Shown: positions 51,726 to 61,581, counted from the first letter of the stretch. The stretch is DNA of 64,000 bases from Ga0077555 sp963761475 (GCA_963761475.1 CAVXGT010000019.1:62001-126000); one strand, 5' to 3'. Numbers and translations: made by a program. The notes: generated from the sequence alone by a model not told the origin.

Positions 51726-52556
51726 ATGGGGATGCATTCGATGCGGTCGGTATTCCTCAGCGTCGTCGTCGCCGGTACGGTGTGGGTGGTCCCTCAGTCT
51801 GTCCGAGCCGAGCCGCCGCGATCGGGCGAGGATATCGCGGGCAAGAAAGTCTATCTGGCACCAAGCGCGGCACTCAGATACGGCGCCAGCCTTCTCAGCC
51901 GGGTTTATACGCGGACGGGCAGTGTGCTGGAGCTCCAGGGCACTGGTCCGTGCACGACCTTCAATTGCCCGGTGACGCACAACGGCATTGCACTTTATGC
52001 GCGCCGGGTGCGGCTCGACGTGGTGCCGCCGCCGCAGGCGCAGGTGACGCCTGACCGCACGCTGCGACGGGGTGATGAAGGCGAGGACGTGCGTCGCCTG
52101 CAGGAGACGTTGATCTCCAAAGGCTATCGTGTGACGGCCGACGGCAAATTCGGCCAAGGCACGGAAGATGCCGTGATTTCATTTCAGCGCAGCGCCAACC
52201 TGAACGCGGATGGTGCGGTTGGACCCAGTGTGCGCGAAGCCTTGGCGCTCAACTCGGGCACGGCGGTCGGTTCCAGGCCGTCGGCGGTCGACCGGATCAA
52301 AGACAAGATCAAAGACAAGATCGATCAGGTCAAAGGCAAGGCCAACCCGCTGGCCTCGATCAATCGTACGCTGCGGCGCGGAGATGAGGGCGAGGACGTG
52401 CGCCTGGTACAAGAGGTTCTGGTGGCGCGCGGCTTCGACATCAAGGTCGACGGCAAGTATGGCCAGGGCACGCAGTCGGCTGTGCGCGACTTCCAGCGCA
52501 AGAATGGCCTCAACCCCGATGGTTCGGTCGGCCCGATCACGCTGGAGCGGCTGTGA
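51726..52556 (+). CDS. exported protein with two peptidoglycan-binding domains
   Basis: 276-residue protein with a signal peptide (HSMRSVFLSVVVAGTVWVVPQSVRA), a Cys-bearing region of about 80 residues (CTTFNCPVTHNG) that looks like a small beta domain, and two PG_binding_1 domains: LRRGDEGEDVRRLQETLISKGYRVTADGKFGQGTEDAV, and a second with the same LRRGDEGEDVRLVQEVL start. They are joined by a Lys/Asp-rich linker with a repeated IKDKIKDKID. The ribosome site AAGGAGG, eight bases upstream, marks ATG 51726. It probably binds the cell wall; no catalytic domain is seen. A terminator follows. Confidence 0.85.
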   Translation: MGMHSMRSVFLSVVVAGTVWVVPQSVRAEPPRSGEDIAGKKVYLAPSAALRYGASLLSRVYTRTGSVLELQGTGPCTTFNCPVTHNGIALYARRVRLDVVPPPQAQVTPDRTLRRGDEGEDVRRLQETLISKGYRVTADGKFGQGTEDAVISFQRSANLNADGAVGPSVREALALNSGTAVGSRPSAVDRIKDKIKDKIDQVKGKANPLASINRTLRRGDEGEDVRLVQEVLVARGFDIKVDGKYGQGTQSAVRDFQRKNGLNPDGSVGPITLERL

Positions 52557-52635
52557 GCGCGTGAGCACCTGACACGGCGGCCGGCGTTGCTGGCGAGCGT
52601 GTCACAGGCTCAGGGTAACCGGATGAAAGACAGGC

Positions 52636-52669
52636 AAGGGGCCGGCGGATCAGTTCGCTGGCCCCTTTT
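52636..52669. terminator. bidirectional terminator between the peptidoglycan-binding and aapM genes
   Basis: AAGGGGCC (52636-52643) and GGCCCCTT (52660-52667) form a perfect 8-bp GC stem with a 16-base loop, followed by TTG on the plus strand. The two genes converge here, so it can serve both. Confidence 0.7.
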
Positions 52670-52690
52670 GCTTTGCGCAGTTTCCTTTGC

Positions 52691-53810
52691 TCAGCGGCGT
52701 TCGCCAGCCGACAGGCGACGCTCGAGCCAGGCGGAGTAGCGCGAGATGCCAAAGCAGATGATCCAGAAGATCGTCGCGGCGAAGATGTAACCGGTTATGA
52801 CCGTGTTCGGCGCGAACCACTTGGCGTCGGTCAGACCGGCCTGGACGATGCCGAGCAGGTCGAAGATGCCGATGATGAGGACGAGGCTCGTATCCTTGGC
52901 GAGGCCGACGAAGCTGTTGACGATGCCGGGGATGACCAACTTCAGGGCCTGGGGAAGAATGATCAGCCCCATCTTCTGCGGGAAGGACAGGCCCAGGGCG
53001 TCGGCGGCTTCGTATTGGCCGCGCGGGATCGCTTGCAGGCCGCCGCGGATGGTCTCGGCCATGTAGGCGCCAGAGAACAGCATGACGCCGATGAGGGCAC
53101 GTAGCAGCTTGTCGAAGGATACACCGTCGGGGAGGAACAGGGGCAGCATCACCGACGACATGAACAGGATGGTGATGAGCGGCACCGAGCGCACGACCTC
53201 GATGAAGAAGACCGAGACCCAGCGTGCTATCGGCATCGGTGAGCGACGGCCAAGTGCCAGGACGATGCCGATCGGGAATGATCCGGCGATGCCGACGGTG
53301 GCGACGACCAGGGTGACGAGCAGGCCGCCCCACAGCTCGGTCGGGACCTCGTTGAGTCCGAAGACGCCGCCGTAGAGCAGCGCCCAGGAGATGAACGGCA
53401 GGGCGAAGATCGCGAACAGCGCCCAGAACTTCTTGCCGGGTATCGCGGGAATCATCAGCGCCAGCAGGGTGATCGCCGACAGGGCGTAGGTGAGCAGCAC
53501 GCGCCAGCGTTCGGCGTCGGGATAGCGGCCGTACATGAACTGGCTGAACTTGGCCTTGACGAAGGGCCAGCAGGCGCCGGCGCTCGAAGCGCGGCAGACG
53601 CTGCCATCCTCGCCGGTCCAAACGGCGGAGAAAATGGCCCAGTCGAGCACAGACGTCACCAGGCGCCAGGTGATCCAGAGGCCTAGTAGTGTGAGGATGG
53701 TGTTGGAGACAGATGAGAACAGGTTCTTCTGCAGCCAGCCGACGACGCCGACCTCGGAACGGGGCGGGCGCATGGGATCGGCGGGAGACGTGTGCGGTGT
53801 CGACGGCCAT
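52691..53810 (-). pseudogene. aapM: AapM general L-amino acid ABC permease, probable N-terminal frameshift
   Basis: Inner-membrane permease of the AapJQMP/BztABCD polar amino-acid transporter. The body from MRPPRSEVGVVGWLQKNLF through the EAA-type loop (EAADALGLSFPQKMGLIILPQALKLVIPG) to the C-terminus is in one frame. A better ribosome site (GGAGAGATAGACG) lies upstream at a start coding MAVDTAHVS, which is in the next frame, and a single extra G near 53783-53785 would join them into 372 residues. If no error exists, translation would start at 53773. The permease has eight to nine helices. It pairs with AapQ, whose gene precedes it with only three bases between them. Confidence 0.85.
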
Positions 53811-53813
53811 CGT

Positions 53814-55016
53814 CTATCTCTCCACCAGCTTCATGCGGGCATTGAACCAGTTCATGAACGCGGACGTGAGTAGCGACAGCGTCAGGTACACAAGCATGGT
53901 CAGCAGGATCACTTCGACGGCCTGACCGGTCTGGTTGAGGACGGTGCCTGCGAACACACCGACGAGATCGGGGTAGGCGATGGCGATGCCAAGCGAGGAG
54001 TTCTTGGTCAGGTTCAGGTACTGGGACGTGAGAGGCGGGATGATGATGCGCATGGCCTGCGGGATGACCACCAGTTTCAGCATCTGACCGTTGGTGAGGC
54101 CGAGGGCGCGCGCGGCTTCCTTCTGGCCGCTTCCGATACCCTGGATGCCGGAGCGGACGATCTCGGCGATGAAGGCGCCGGTATAGATCGTCAGGCCCAG
54201 CAGCAGCGCCATGAACTCGGGCAGGACGACCACGCCGCCCTGGTAGTTGAAGCCCTTGAGTACGGGATAATCGAAAGTGACGGGGAAGCCGGTCAGCAGG
54301 GCTGCGAGCAGGGGCAGGGCGACGATCAAACCGAGAGTGGTCAGGAAGACAGGGAACGGCATGCCGGTGGCGAGGCGGCGGCGGCGCGCCCACATGCCGA
54401 TTGCGATCGACAGGATGATGGCTGCGATCAAGGCTGCCAGGATGAGGCCGGCGCCGGGCTGGAAGATCGGGGAGGGCAGGGAAAGCCCGCGATTGTTGAG
54501 GACGGCGCCGGCCGGCAGCGCGATGCTTTGACGGGGGCCGGGTAGGGGAGCGAGGACGGCTGAATACCAGACCAGCAGCTGCAGGAGCAGGGGGACGTTG
54601 CGTATGGTCTCGATGTAGACCGTGGCGAGACGCGCGATCAGCCAGTTGGTCGAAAGGCGGGCGATGCCCATCACGAAGCCGACGATGGTGGCGAGTACAA
54701 TGCCGATGGCGGCGATAATCATGGTGTTGAGGAGGCCAACCCAGAAGGCGTCGCCATAGGTCGAGGTGGCGCTGTACTTGATCAGGGTCTGGGAAATGTC
54801 GAAACCGGCTGTTGTGTCCCAGAAACCGAAGCCCGAGGCGATATTCTGCTTCTTCAGATTATGGATGGTGTTGGTGACGACCATCCACAGCAGAGCGGCC
54901 AAGCTGACCAGGATCAATGCCTGATAAAAGATCTGGCGGGTTTCGCGCTGATACAGCCATGCCCAGGTATCGTCGCTTTTAGGTGCTGATCGGCTGCTGC
55001 CGGTCGTGGCGGCCAT
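53814..55016 (-). CDS. aapQ: AapQ general L-amino acid ABC permease
   Basis: 400-residue permease of the general L-amino acid transporter. An N-terminal cytoplasmic segment (KSDDTWAWLYQRETRQIFYQ) is followed by a helix, the long periplasmic region and the typical EAARALGLTNGQMLKLVVIPQAMRIIIPPL cytoplasmic EAA loop. The ETIRNVPLLLQLLVWY motif is diagnostic for the His/Glu/Gln permease class. About nine helices are seen. It lies between aapJ (218 bp upstream) and aapM (3 bp downstream). The start at 55016 has GGAGG upstream. Confidence 0.95.
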   Translation of the reverse strand: MAATTGSSRSAPKSDDTWAWLYQRETRQIFYQALILVSLAALLWMVVTNTIHNLKKQNIASGFGFWDTTAGFDISQTLIKYSATSTYGDAFWVGLLNTMIIAAIGIVLATIVGFVMGIARLSTNWLIARLATVYIETIRNVPLLLQLLVWYSAVLAPLPGPRQSIALPAGAVLNNRGLSLPSPIFQPGAGLILAALIAAIILSIAIGMWARRRRLATGMPFPVFLTTLGLIVALPLLAALLTGFPVTFDYPVLKGFNYQGGVVVLPEFMALLLGLTIYTGAFIAEIVRSGIQGIGSGQKEAARALGLTNGQMLKLVVIPQAMRIIIPPLTSQYLNLTKNSSLGIAIAYPDLVGVFAGTVLNQTGQAVEVILLTMLVYLTLSLLTSAFMNWFNARMKLVER

Positions 55017-55233
55017 CGTGGAGGCATCCTCCTGGGACGGGCGGTGAGCGGTGTGTCACCGGAAGGCACTTGCGGCGCTTATCGGATGGCGCCGATCGGC
55101 TTGTGTCGGGGGGCGGTGAGGTCGGATCGGGATCGAACCTCGTGTCGGGAAACAACATCCACCGCGCGTTCGGAAAGGCGGTGGCTGCGCCGGCCAGGCA
55201 CGAGGCCAGCCGGCGCAGGTCTAACTTGCGTGA

Positions 55234-56259
55234 TCAGCGGATCGGGGGGGCGTATTGCAGGCCGCCCTTGCTCCACAGATTGTTGACACCACGCGCGATC
55301 TTGAGCGGCGTGTTGGGGCCGACGTTGCGCTCGTAGATCTCGCCGTAGTTACCGACGTTCTTGACGATGCGCGCGACCCAGTCGTTCTCGAGGCCGATCG
55401 ACTTGCCGAACTCACCCTCGACGCCGAGCAGGCGGCGGATCTCGGGGTTCTTCGACTTCAGCATCTCGTCGACGTTCTTGGAGTTGACGCCGAGCTCCTC
55501 GGCATTGAGGAGGGCGAAGTAGACCCACTTGGCCAGCGTGAACCACTGGAAATCGCCTTGGCGCACGACCGGACCCAAGGGCTCCTTGGAGATGATCTCC
55601 GGCAGCACGACGTGGGCGTCGGGGGCCTTGAGCCGGAGGCGCTGGGCGTAGAGGCTCGACTGGTCTGTGGTGTAGACGTCGCAGCGTCCAGCGTCGTAGG
55701 CGGCGTTGACCTCGTCGGCCTTCTCGAACACGACCGGCTTGTAGGTCATGTTGTTGACGCGGAAGTAGTCGGCGAGATTGAGCTCGGTTGTGGTGCCGGT
55801 GGCAACGCAGACCGAAGCGCCATTGAGCTCCTTGGCGGACTTGACGCCGAGTTTGGCCGGGACCATGAGGCCCTGGCCGTCATAGTACATGACGCCCGCG
55901 AACGAGAGGCCCATCTGGCTGTCGCGGCTCATGGTCCAGGTGGTGGTGCGCGAGAGCACGTCGATCTCGCTCGACTGCAAAGCGGTGAAGCGCTCCTTGG
56001 CCGTCAGCGGCTTGAACGACACCTTCTTGGGGTCGTTGAAGATGGCGGCCGCCAGAGCGCGGCAATAGTCGACGTCGAGGCCGGACCAGTTGCCCTTGTC
56101 GTCGGGGAAGGCGAAGCCCGGTGTTCCCGTGCCGACGCCGCAGCTCAGATTGCCGCGGGCCTTGACCGTGTCCAATGTCTTTTGCTGGGCGGAGGCGGCG
56201 CCTGCCAGTCCAGCCGTCGCGAAGGCTGTGGCAAGGCCTAATCCAATCAATTTCTTCAT
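55234..56259 (-). CDS. aapJ: AapJ general L-amino acid-binding periplasmic protein
   Basis: 341-residue secreted binding protein. A signal peptide (LGLATAFATAGLAGAASA, cleaved near residue 24) is followed by DTVKARGNLSCGVGTGTPGFAFPDDKGNWSGLDVDYCRALAAAIF, the diagnostic AapJ/BztA opening with a conserved Cys. The two lobes and the DVLSRTTTWTMSRD loop match the class 3 family. The ribosome site is AGGGAG. It is expressed more strongly than the permeases in related bacteria; here a 218-bp gap to aapQ could contain a processing or terminator element, but no clear hairpin was assigned. Confidence 0.95.
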   Translation of the reverse strand: MKKLIGLGLATAFATAGLAGAASAQQKTLDTVKARGNLSCGVGTGTPGFAFPDDKGNWSGLDVDYCRALAAAIFNDPKKVSFKPLTAKERFTALQSSEIDVLSRTTTWTMSRDSQMGLSFAGVMYYDGQGLMVPAKLGVKSAKELNGASVCVATGTTTELNLADYFRVNNMTYKPVVFEKADEVNAAYDAGRCDVYTTDQSSLYAQRLRLKAPDAHVVLPEIISKEPLGPVVRQGDFQWFTLAKWVYFALLNAEELGVNSKNVDEMLKSKNPEIRRLLGVEGEFGKSIGLENDWVARIVKNVGNYGEIYERNVGPNTPLKIARGVNNLWSKGGLQYAPPIR

Positions 56260-56597
56260 CGCGTATGCTCTCCCTATTTCAGCGTCATACTTGCTTGAGC
56301 TTCTCTGTCGTCCGGTCGAGCCGCAGTCTTGGCCCGTCGAGCGACCGTCTTGCCCGTTCGATCCTCGCGTCTGCCCGAAGCTGGCCGCACCGGCTGGCGG
56401 CTTGGTGCGGTCGCCGTTTGGCGACCGAAATGGGCGTCAGCTGCTGATCATACGGCGCTCCCGATCCTTTGGAGCGCCACATCATCTGGCCTCCGTGGCA
56501 TCGCTGACGTCTTGGTGCCTGCGATCTGCGGACGGCCTTTGCCGGTTTGCGCCGGGTGACCAGCGGAACGCCCGCCGGCTCCCTGCTGTCACGGATT
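56260..56597. promoter_or_regulatory. intergenic region between aapP and aapJ
   Basis: About 340 bp. It separates the ATPase gene from the binding protein gene and should include the aapJ promoter. No clear terminator, palindrome or RNA gene was seen. Confidence 0.35.
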
Positions 56598-57385
56598 CTA
56601 ATGGTTCAGAATCTGCGACAAGAAAAGTTTCGTCCGTTCCTCCCGCGGATTGGCGAAGAATGTGCTCGGCGGTCCCTGCTCGACGATCTCGCCGCGATCC
56701 ATGAAAATGACGCGGTCGGCGACGGAGCGGGCAAAGCCCATCTCGTGCGTGACAACGAGCATGGTCATGCCCGATTCCGCGAGCTCGATCATCACGTCGA
56801 GCACTTCCTTGATCATCTCCGGATCGAGGGCCGAGGTCGGCTCGTCGAACAGCATGATGTTGGGGTTCATGCACAGCGAGCGGGCGATTGCCACGCGCTG
56901 CTGCTGGCCGCCGGAAAGCTGGCCCGGGTACTTCAGCGCCTGCTCGGGGATCTTGACGCGCGTCAGGTACTGCATCGCGACCTCTTCCGCCTTGGCGCGC
57001 GGCATTTTCTTCACCCAGGTTGGCGCGAGGCAGAGGTTGTCGAGGATCGTGAGATGGGGAAACAGGTTGAAGGACTGAAACACCATACCGACATCGGCGC
57101 GGATCTTGTCGATGTTGCGCAAGTCGTTGGTGAGTTCGCGTGCCTTCGACGAAGATCTTGCCCTGCTGGTGTTCCTCCAGGCGATTGATGCAGCGGATCA
57201 AGGTCGACTTTCCTGATCCAGACGGGCCGCAGATGACAATCTTCTCACCCTGGCGACACGGCTAGGTTGATGTCGCGCAGGACATGGAACTCGCCGTACC
57301 ACTTGTGTACCCCGGCCATCTCGACGGCGAGCTGTTCCGTCTGTCGGGATGGCATCGAACCATTCGCCGCGCGGACAGTGTTCAT
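56598..57385 (-). pseudogene. aapP: AapP general L-amino acid ABC ATPase, two frameshifts
   Basis: ATPase of the AapJQMP system, read in three frames. The N-terminal part (VEMAGVHKWYGEFHVLRDINLAVSP) ends at a stop caused by an extra G in the run at 57248-57250; the next frame holds the Walker A region (CGPSGSGKST, IRCINRLEEHQQGKIFVEG), and an extra base near 57141 shifts to ELTNDLRNIDKI and on through LSGGQQQRVAIARSL, Walker B MLFDEPTSALDP and TMLVVTHEMGFARS. Removing both extras gives 261 residues, the usual length. GGGAGG precedes ATG 57385. It lies upstream of aapJ, unlike the usual aapJQMP order. Confidence 0.85.
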
Positions 57386-57810
57386 TGGCCCTCCCGGTGA
57401 TGTGCTTGCAACGGACTGCCGACCTTGGGTCGAGCGTATTTGTTGGGCGACAGAGTAGGGTGTGTGGGCCGTGCGCGCAACTCGATTGTCCGCTTGCGGC
57501 GACCATCCTCGTGCACGATCCTTCGGCTCAAGCACCAATTTTCAGGCAGTCTCGAGGGCGTGGCTGGTCATCGTGGCGGCTCGCCGATTGCGTGGCTCGA
57601 GCAGGCTTTGCGGTTCGCCCTGCGCCTTGGGCCAGGCAACGAGGGCCTTTGCGGAAAACTGCGGGAGGAACGGCGCGATAGGGGCCTTCTCTGGTTAATC
57701 TCTTTTAACTCAATAGTTTGGTTTTGCATGCTTCAGGCTTTGGTAAGCTACGCGGCGTTAGATTTAGGATCGGGTGAGTAATTTTGATTCGCGTGCCGCG
57801 TTCCCCTTTG
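57386..57810. other. 425-bp gene-free region with an A/T-rich promoter-like stretch
   Basis: Divergent space before the aapP gene and the following rightward gene. Positions 57690-57790 are clearly A/T-rich relative to the rest and probably contain the promoter of the rightward gene. No palindrome or RNA gene was recognised. Confidence 0.4.
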
Positions 57811-58968
57811 ATGGGTCCTTGCATGTCGACCTCGTCCAGTCAGCGCTTAAAATCGCAAACGCACGAAGCCCCTCGTCGGGTGGGTGATGCAACCGAATTC
57901 ACACCGGCGCCGCCGGTCGCCCTGCCATGGTCGAGTGGCAAGGAGGAGGTACGTGTGGCCGAAGGCACAACCCCCGCTGCAGCCCGCAAGCCCGGCTCAA
58001 AGAGCGTCTACCTGCCGGTCGCGGTCGTTCTGGCAGGCCTGGCGATGCTTGGTGTGCACAACTACGACGTGATCAAGGTGCATGGCGTGGCGTGGCTCGA
58101 AGGCGACCAGCCGGCGCCGGAGGCCTTGCCCAACCCCCCGATCTGGCAGGCCTGGCGCGGTGTTGGCAGCAACACGGTCGATGTTTCTGCAACTCAGCAA
58201 AGGGCCGGTCCGCCGTCTGCCATGGGCCGGGCAACACCCTTCGAGCCGGGACCGGCGCCACATACGGCGGCGCGGGCTGCGGAGCTTGCGGTGACTTTCG
58301 CGCAGGACGGGGCGCGATCAGGCGATGAGGACAGGGTCGGTGCGGGCGACGTGGTGTCGGCGGCGCTGGAGCCGATACCGGCGGGTGGGCGCGAGGTGGA
58401 CATCGGAATCGAGGTCGATCGCAGGGGGGCGGAGGCTGACATGGCGGGCGCTGAGGTGCCGGAGGTGGTCGCGCTGGCCAATGGTCCGGCCGTGCTGCCG
58501 ACTGACCGTGACGTCGCTCATTTGGGACCGCCGCCGGCCTCCGATCTCCTGTCTCAGGCGCCCGTCGGCGGGAGAATTGCGCGCGAGACGTCGGGTGGCG
58601 AAGTTTCGGTGACGGCCGCGCCCGTGGTCGTTACGGCGGCGCGGAGCGAGGCGGGGGAACGCATTGCATCGCGGTTGGCCCCTGGGGATGATGCGGAGCG
58701 TGCCGCCGAGGGCACAGCGGGTTTGCGTATTCGCGAGACGGTTGCAATCTGGGAGCCGCCGCCGCCCTTGCCTGTGCGACGGCCAGACAGGCTGACATCG
58801 AAGGCGAAGCCTGCCGCGGAGGCTGACGACGAGCCGGCGGTGCGGCGTGAAGGACGCCGATTCCCGCGGGTGAGGGTCGTCGAGACCGCCTCCGAACCAA
58901 GTCAATCGCTCAACCTATTCAGCGATTTCAGTCCCCAGTTCGTCAAGCTGCAGCGGACAGCACCCTGA
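57811..58968 (+). CDS. hypothetical membrane-anchored protein, long Pro/Ala-rich tail
   Basis: 385-residue unrecognised protein from ATG 57811; ATG 57823 and an upstream TTG at 57784 are alternatives. A 70-residue polar N-terminal part is followed by one hydrophobic helix (YLPVAVVLAGLAMLGV) and then about 290 residues of low-complexity, Ala/Pro/Glu-rich sequence with basic clusters and an end rich in Ser/Phe (SLNLFSDFSPQF). The layout fits a single-pass protein with a disordered periplasmic or cytoplasmic domain. No catalytic motif or family likeness was seen. Confidence 0.6.
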   Translation: MGPCMSTSSSQRLKSQTHEAPRRVGDATEFTPAPPVALPWSSGKEEVRVAEGTTPAAARKPGSKSVYLPVAVVLAGLAMLGVHNYDVIKVHGVAWLEGDQPAPEALPNPPIWQAWRGVGSNTVDVSATQQRAGPPSAMGRATPFEPGPAPHTAARAAELAVTFAQDGARSGDEDRVGAGDVVSAALEPIPAGGREVDIGIEVDRRGAEADMAGAEVPEVVALANGPAVLPTDRDVAHLGPPPASDLLSQAPVGGRIARETSGGEVSVTAAPVVVTAARSEAGERIASRLAPGDDAERAAEGTAGLRIRETVAIWEPPPPLPVRRPDRLTSKAKPAAEADDEPAVRREGRRFPRVRVVETASEPSQSLNLFSDFSPQFVKLQRTAP

Positions 58969-58994
58969 GGGTGCTTGTCCGAAGGCCAGGGGTC

Positions 58995-59756
58995 TCAGAG
59001 GATGCGCTCGAGGGCCACGGCGCGGCAGTCCATCTCGTATTCGAGCTCGACCACGGGCGGTCTGGCCAGATGCCAGGTCACGCCATGGCCGGCTGCGCCG
59101 CGCTTGACGATCTCGGAGCCCAAGAAGCCATGGATGTCGCGGATGGTGTAGACCTGGGTTGCGGTGGTGTCGGCCCATGACATCGCGAGCAGGCCCATGC
59201 GCCGCTCCATTTCGCCGAGGACCGAGCGGGCCTTGTCGGCCATGGCGTCGGGACTGGTCTCGCCACGTCTGACAATGAACTGGCCATAGGCGCCCTTGCC
59301 TTCCGGCGCCTCGCCGCTACCGGAATTGACGAACGTGCGGGACGGCGGCCCGTCGCCGGCCGGCACCGTATATGAGAATGCGTAGAAGCCCGGCTCCTGC
59401 GGTGCGTCGATCAACGGGCAGACGTTGGAGCGAGCAACGGGATTGAATTTGGTCGCGGGATCATAGATCCCCCAGCGGGCCAGCGTTTCGCAGTAGTGCT
59501 GGTTGAAGGCGATGAAGCCCTGCTCGCTGAACTGGGCTGGCGAGCGCAGTTCGCAGGCGCAGAACGCCGTCAGGGGACGGCCGATGGCGCCGAGATAGGC
59601 CTCGATGCGCTGGAAGCCCTCGGCCAAGGGCAGCCACTTGCGAAACGTGACGCGCTCGATGGCGAAGCCGGGCTCGGCTGCGACGCCGCCGGAATACTGG
59701 AAAACGCCGGGCACGGTGCGATAGCCGCCGGCTGCAAAGGGTCTCACGTCGGCCAT
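58995..59756 (-). CDS. CnbZ-like (2-amino-5-chloromuconate deaminase family) protein
   Basis: 253-residue protein matching the family named for CnbZ, a deaminase of chloroaminomuconate degradation: PGVFQYSGGVAAEPGF, PLTAFCACELRSPAQFSEQGFIAFNQHYCETLARWG, and ARSNVCPLIDAP with conserved Cys residues, and a FVNSGSGEAPEG stretch. There is no signal peptide. The family link is recalled from sequence pattern, so the substrate is not proven, and chloronitrobenzene pathway genes are absent here. A second ring/amine catabolic function is more likely than that exact one. A GAAGGAG site precedes ATG 59756. It is followed by unrelated genes. Confidence 0.6.
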   Translation of the reverse strand: MADVRPFAAGGYRTVPGVFQYSGGVAAEPGFAIERVTFRKWLPLAEGFQRIEAYLGAIGRPLTAFCACELRSPAQFSEQGFIAFNQHYCETLARWGIYDPATKFNPVARSNVCPLIDAPQEPGFYAFSYTVPAGDGPPSRTFVNSGSGEAPEGKGAYGQFIVRRGETSPDAMADKARSVLGEMERRMGLLAMSWADTTATQVYTIRDIHGFLGSEIVKRGAAGHGVTWHLARPPVVELEYEMDCRAVALERIL

Positions 59757-59787
59757 GTCGGGGTCTCCTTCGGTCAGGTCTGCTCGC

Positions 59788-60745
59788 TCAGGGTGTGGTG
59801 TCGGGGTCGGCGCGGCGGACGTCCTGGCGGCTCACGATCCTGCCGGATAGGCCCGCAAAGCGTCCGCGCATTTTGAGCCGCTCCTTCTCGGACGACAACT
59901 GCGACCGTCGCGCCTTGTCGCTTCGGCCAAGCGTCCTCCACATGCGGCTCTCGGCCCGCAGGCCCAGGGATTTCAGCCCGAACAGGACGCCTTTCGAGGC
60001 CATCATGGCCGCTGGCATCAGGCCGCTGCGCTGGCGCATCAAGGCGACCTCGTTGTGCTGCATGGCGGCGGTGGTCAGCATCTTGTTGATGACCTCCTCC
60101 TCGGGCACTTCGCCATCACCGTAGTAATTGTAGAGCAGCGGCCAATCTGACTGGCAGATAACGGCATTTCGGCGGGCGGCCTCGCGAAAGAAGGCTTGGT
60201 CCTCCATGCCGAGCTGGTTGAAGGCTGGATCGAAGCGGAGACCAAGGCCATCGGGCTCGGGGGCGATGATGCGGCGGCGGAACGAGACATTGCCGGCGCC
60301 GCATTTTTCGAGGTGGGCTGCGTGAGGAAAGCGCTCGCGAACGCCGTGAATGCGGCCGTTGACGATGTCGGCCTGCAACTCGGCCAAGGACCGCAAGTGG
60401 CCTGCGAGCCAACCTGTATCGAGGATCATGTCGTCGTCGGTGAACAGAAAGGCGTCGGCGGATGTTGCCAGCGCCAGTTCGATCGCCTTGTTGCGGGCGC
60501 TGGAATAGCCGGCGATGGGCTCATGGCCATAGTGCACGCGCCAGGGCAGCCCCTGCACGGCGGGCTCGACATAGCTTTGCCAGGCCGATTGAGGGTTGTT
60601 GTCGGCGATGCAGATCTCGAAGGCGAGGCCATCAGGGATGGTGAGGGCGGCCACGGATTGCATCAGGCGCTCGAACGTCTGCGGCCGCCGGTATGTGCAC
60701 ACCAGCAGCGCGGCGCCCTTGATGGTTGCTGCCGGCTCTGGTCAT
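59788..60745 (-). pseudogene. family 2 glycosyltransferase, N-terminal frameshift
   Basis: GT2 glycosyltransferase. The catalytic core reads VCTYRRPQTFERL, then ADNNPQSA, the DXD-like FTDDDMILDTGW, GAGNVSFRRRI and a C-terminal basic tail. A GGGGAG ribosome site and ATG lie at 60745 in a different frame: MTRAGSN then an extra C near 60724-60725, after which IKGAALL leads into the core. Correcting it gives 318 residues, the family norm. Without correction translation would have to start at VCTYRR (GTG). The acceptor is unknown; it may be linked to cell-surface polysaccharide. The GNAT gene is divergent. Confidence 0.75.
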
Positions 60746-60834
60746 TCTGGCTCCCCTTGTCGTACTGCCTTCTATAGACCGTCATGCGGCTTTGACGATA
60801 GCGTGCAGGCTCGGGGAACTTGTGGGTTCGGGGC

Positions 60835-61392
60835 ATGGACAGCGGGCAACAGGCGACGATCCACCGGCTGACGGAGATCGAGAACTGGCGGGGGCGCCTC
60901 GGCGAGCTCGATCCGATCTTTTTCGAAGCCAGTGCCACCAAATCGTTTGCGGACACGGCTACGCAGGAGGCCTTCCGCGAGCGCTGGCTCGGGCGCTACC
61001 TCTCGCACTGGCCGGAGCTTGCGCATGTGGCGGTCACGCGTGATCAGGCCTTCGTCGGCTATATCGTCGGCGCGCATCACGATCCGGCAGGCGATCCGCT
61101 CTTTGCCGACATCGGCTACTGGCCGCAGATCCGGCATCTGACGGCGGTCTATCCGGCGCATCTGCACATCAATCTGGCGTCGGGTGCGCGCAACGGGGGC
61201 GCGGGATCGCGGCTGATCGCGGCGTTCTCAGCCGATGCGGCGGCGGCCGGCATTGGTGGGGTGCACCTGGTGACGGGACGTCAGTCGCGTAACCGTCCGT
61301 TTTATGCGCGTAACGGTTTTGCGGAAGTGGCGGCGCTGGACTGGGGCGGGACGGCCATCGTGATGCTGGCGCGGCGCCTCGCCGTGACTTGA
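60835..61392 (+). CDS. GNAT-family acetyltransferase
   Basis: 185-residue GNAT-fold acetyltransferase. The acetyl-CoA binding motif is in the ARNGGAGSRLIAAFSADA segment (the R/Q-x2-G-x-G/A region), after the conserved HLHINLASG strand; the terminal RPFYARNGFAEVAALDWGG is the usual last helix and strand. The substrate amine or protein target is unknown. Start at ATG 60835 is preferred; TTG 60820 in the same frame has a better spaced GGGGA. It is divergent from the GT2 gene. Confidence 0.8.
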   Translation: MDSGQQATIHRLTEIENWRGRLGELDPIFFEASATKSFADTATQEAFRERWLGRYLSHWPELAHVAVTRDQAFVGYIVGAHHDPAGDPLFADIGYWPQIRHLTAVYPAHLHINLASGARNGGAGSRLIAAFSADAAAAGIGGVHLVTGRQSRNRPFYARNGFAEVAALDWGGTAIVMLARRLAVT

Positions 61393-61581
61393 CGGAGGGC
61401 GCGGCTAGTGTGGCAGGGGCTTTGTGCGGTTTGCTAGTGTGGCAAGGGGCTGGGACGCGTGCGGGGCTTCCCTCGCCCGCCGTCGCCCGCTAATGACCAG
61501 GACAGAGCCCGGGACGGGGCGGGGCGAAGTCTGATACATCACCCGCCGCCGGCACGGTGAAGAGAGTTCGAGGAGACGTTG

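Noticed and set aside
52289..52340. Repeated IKDKIKDKID segment as a possible tandem repeat locus
   Set aside because: It is a short in-frame linker between two peptidoglycan-binding domains and has only two copies.
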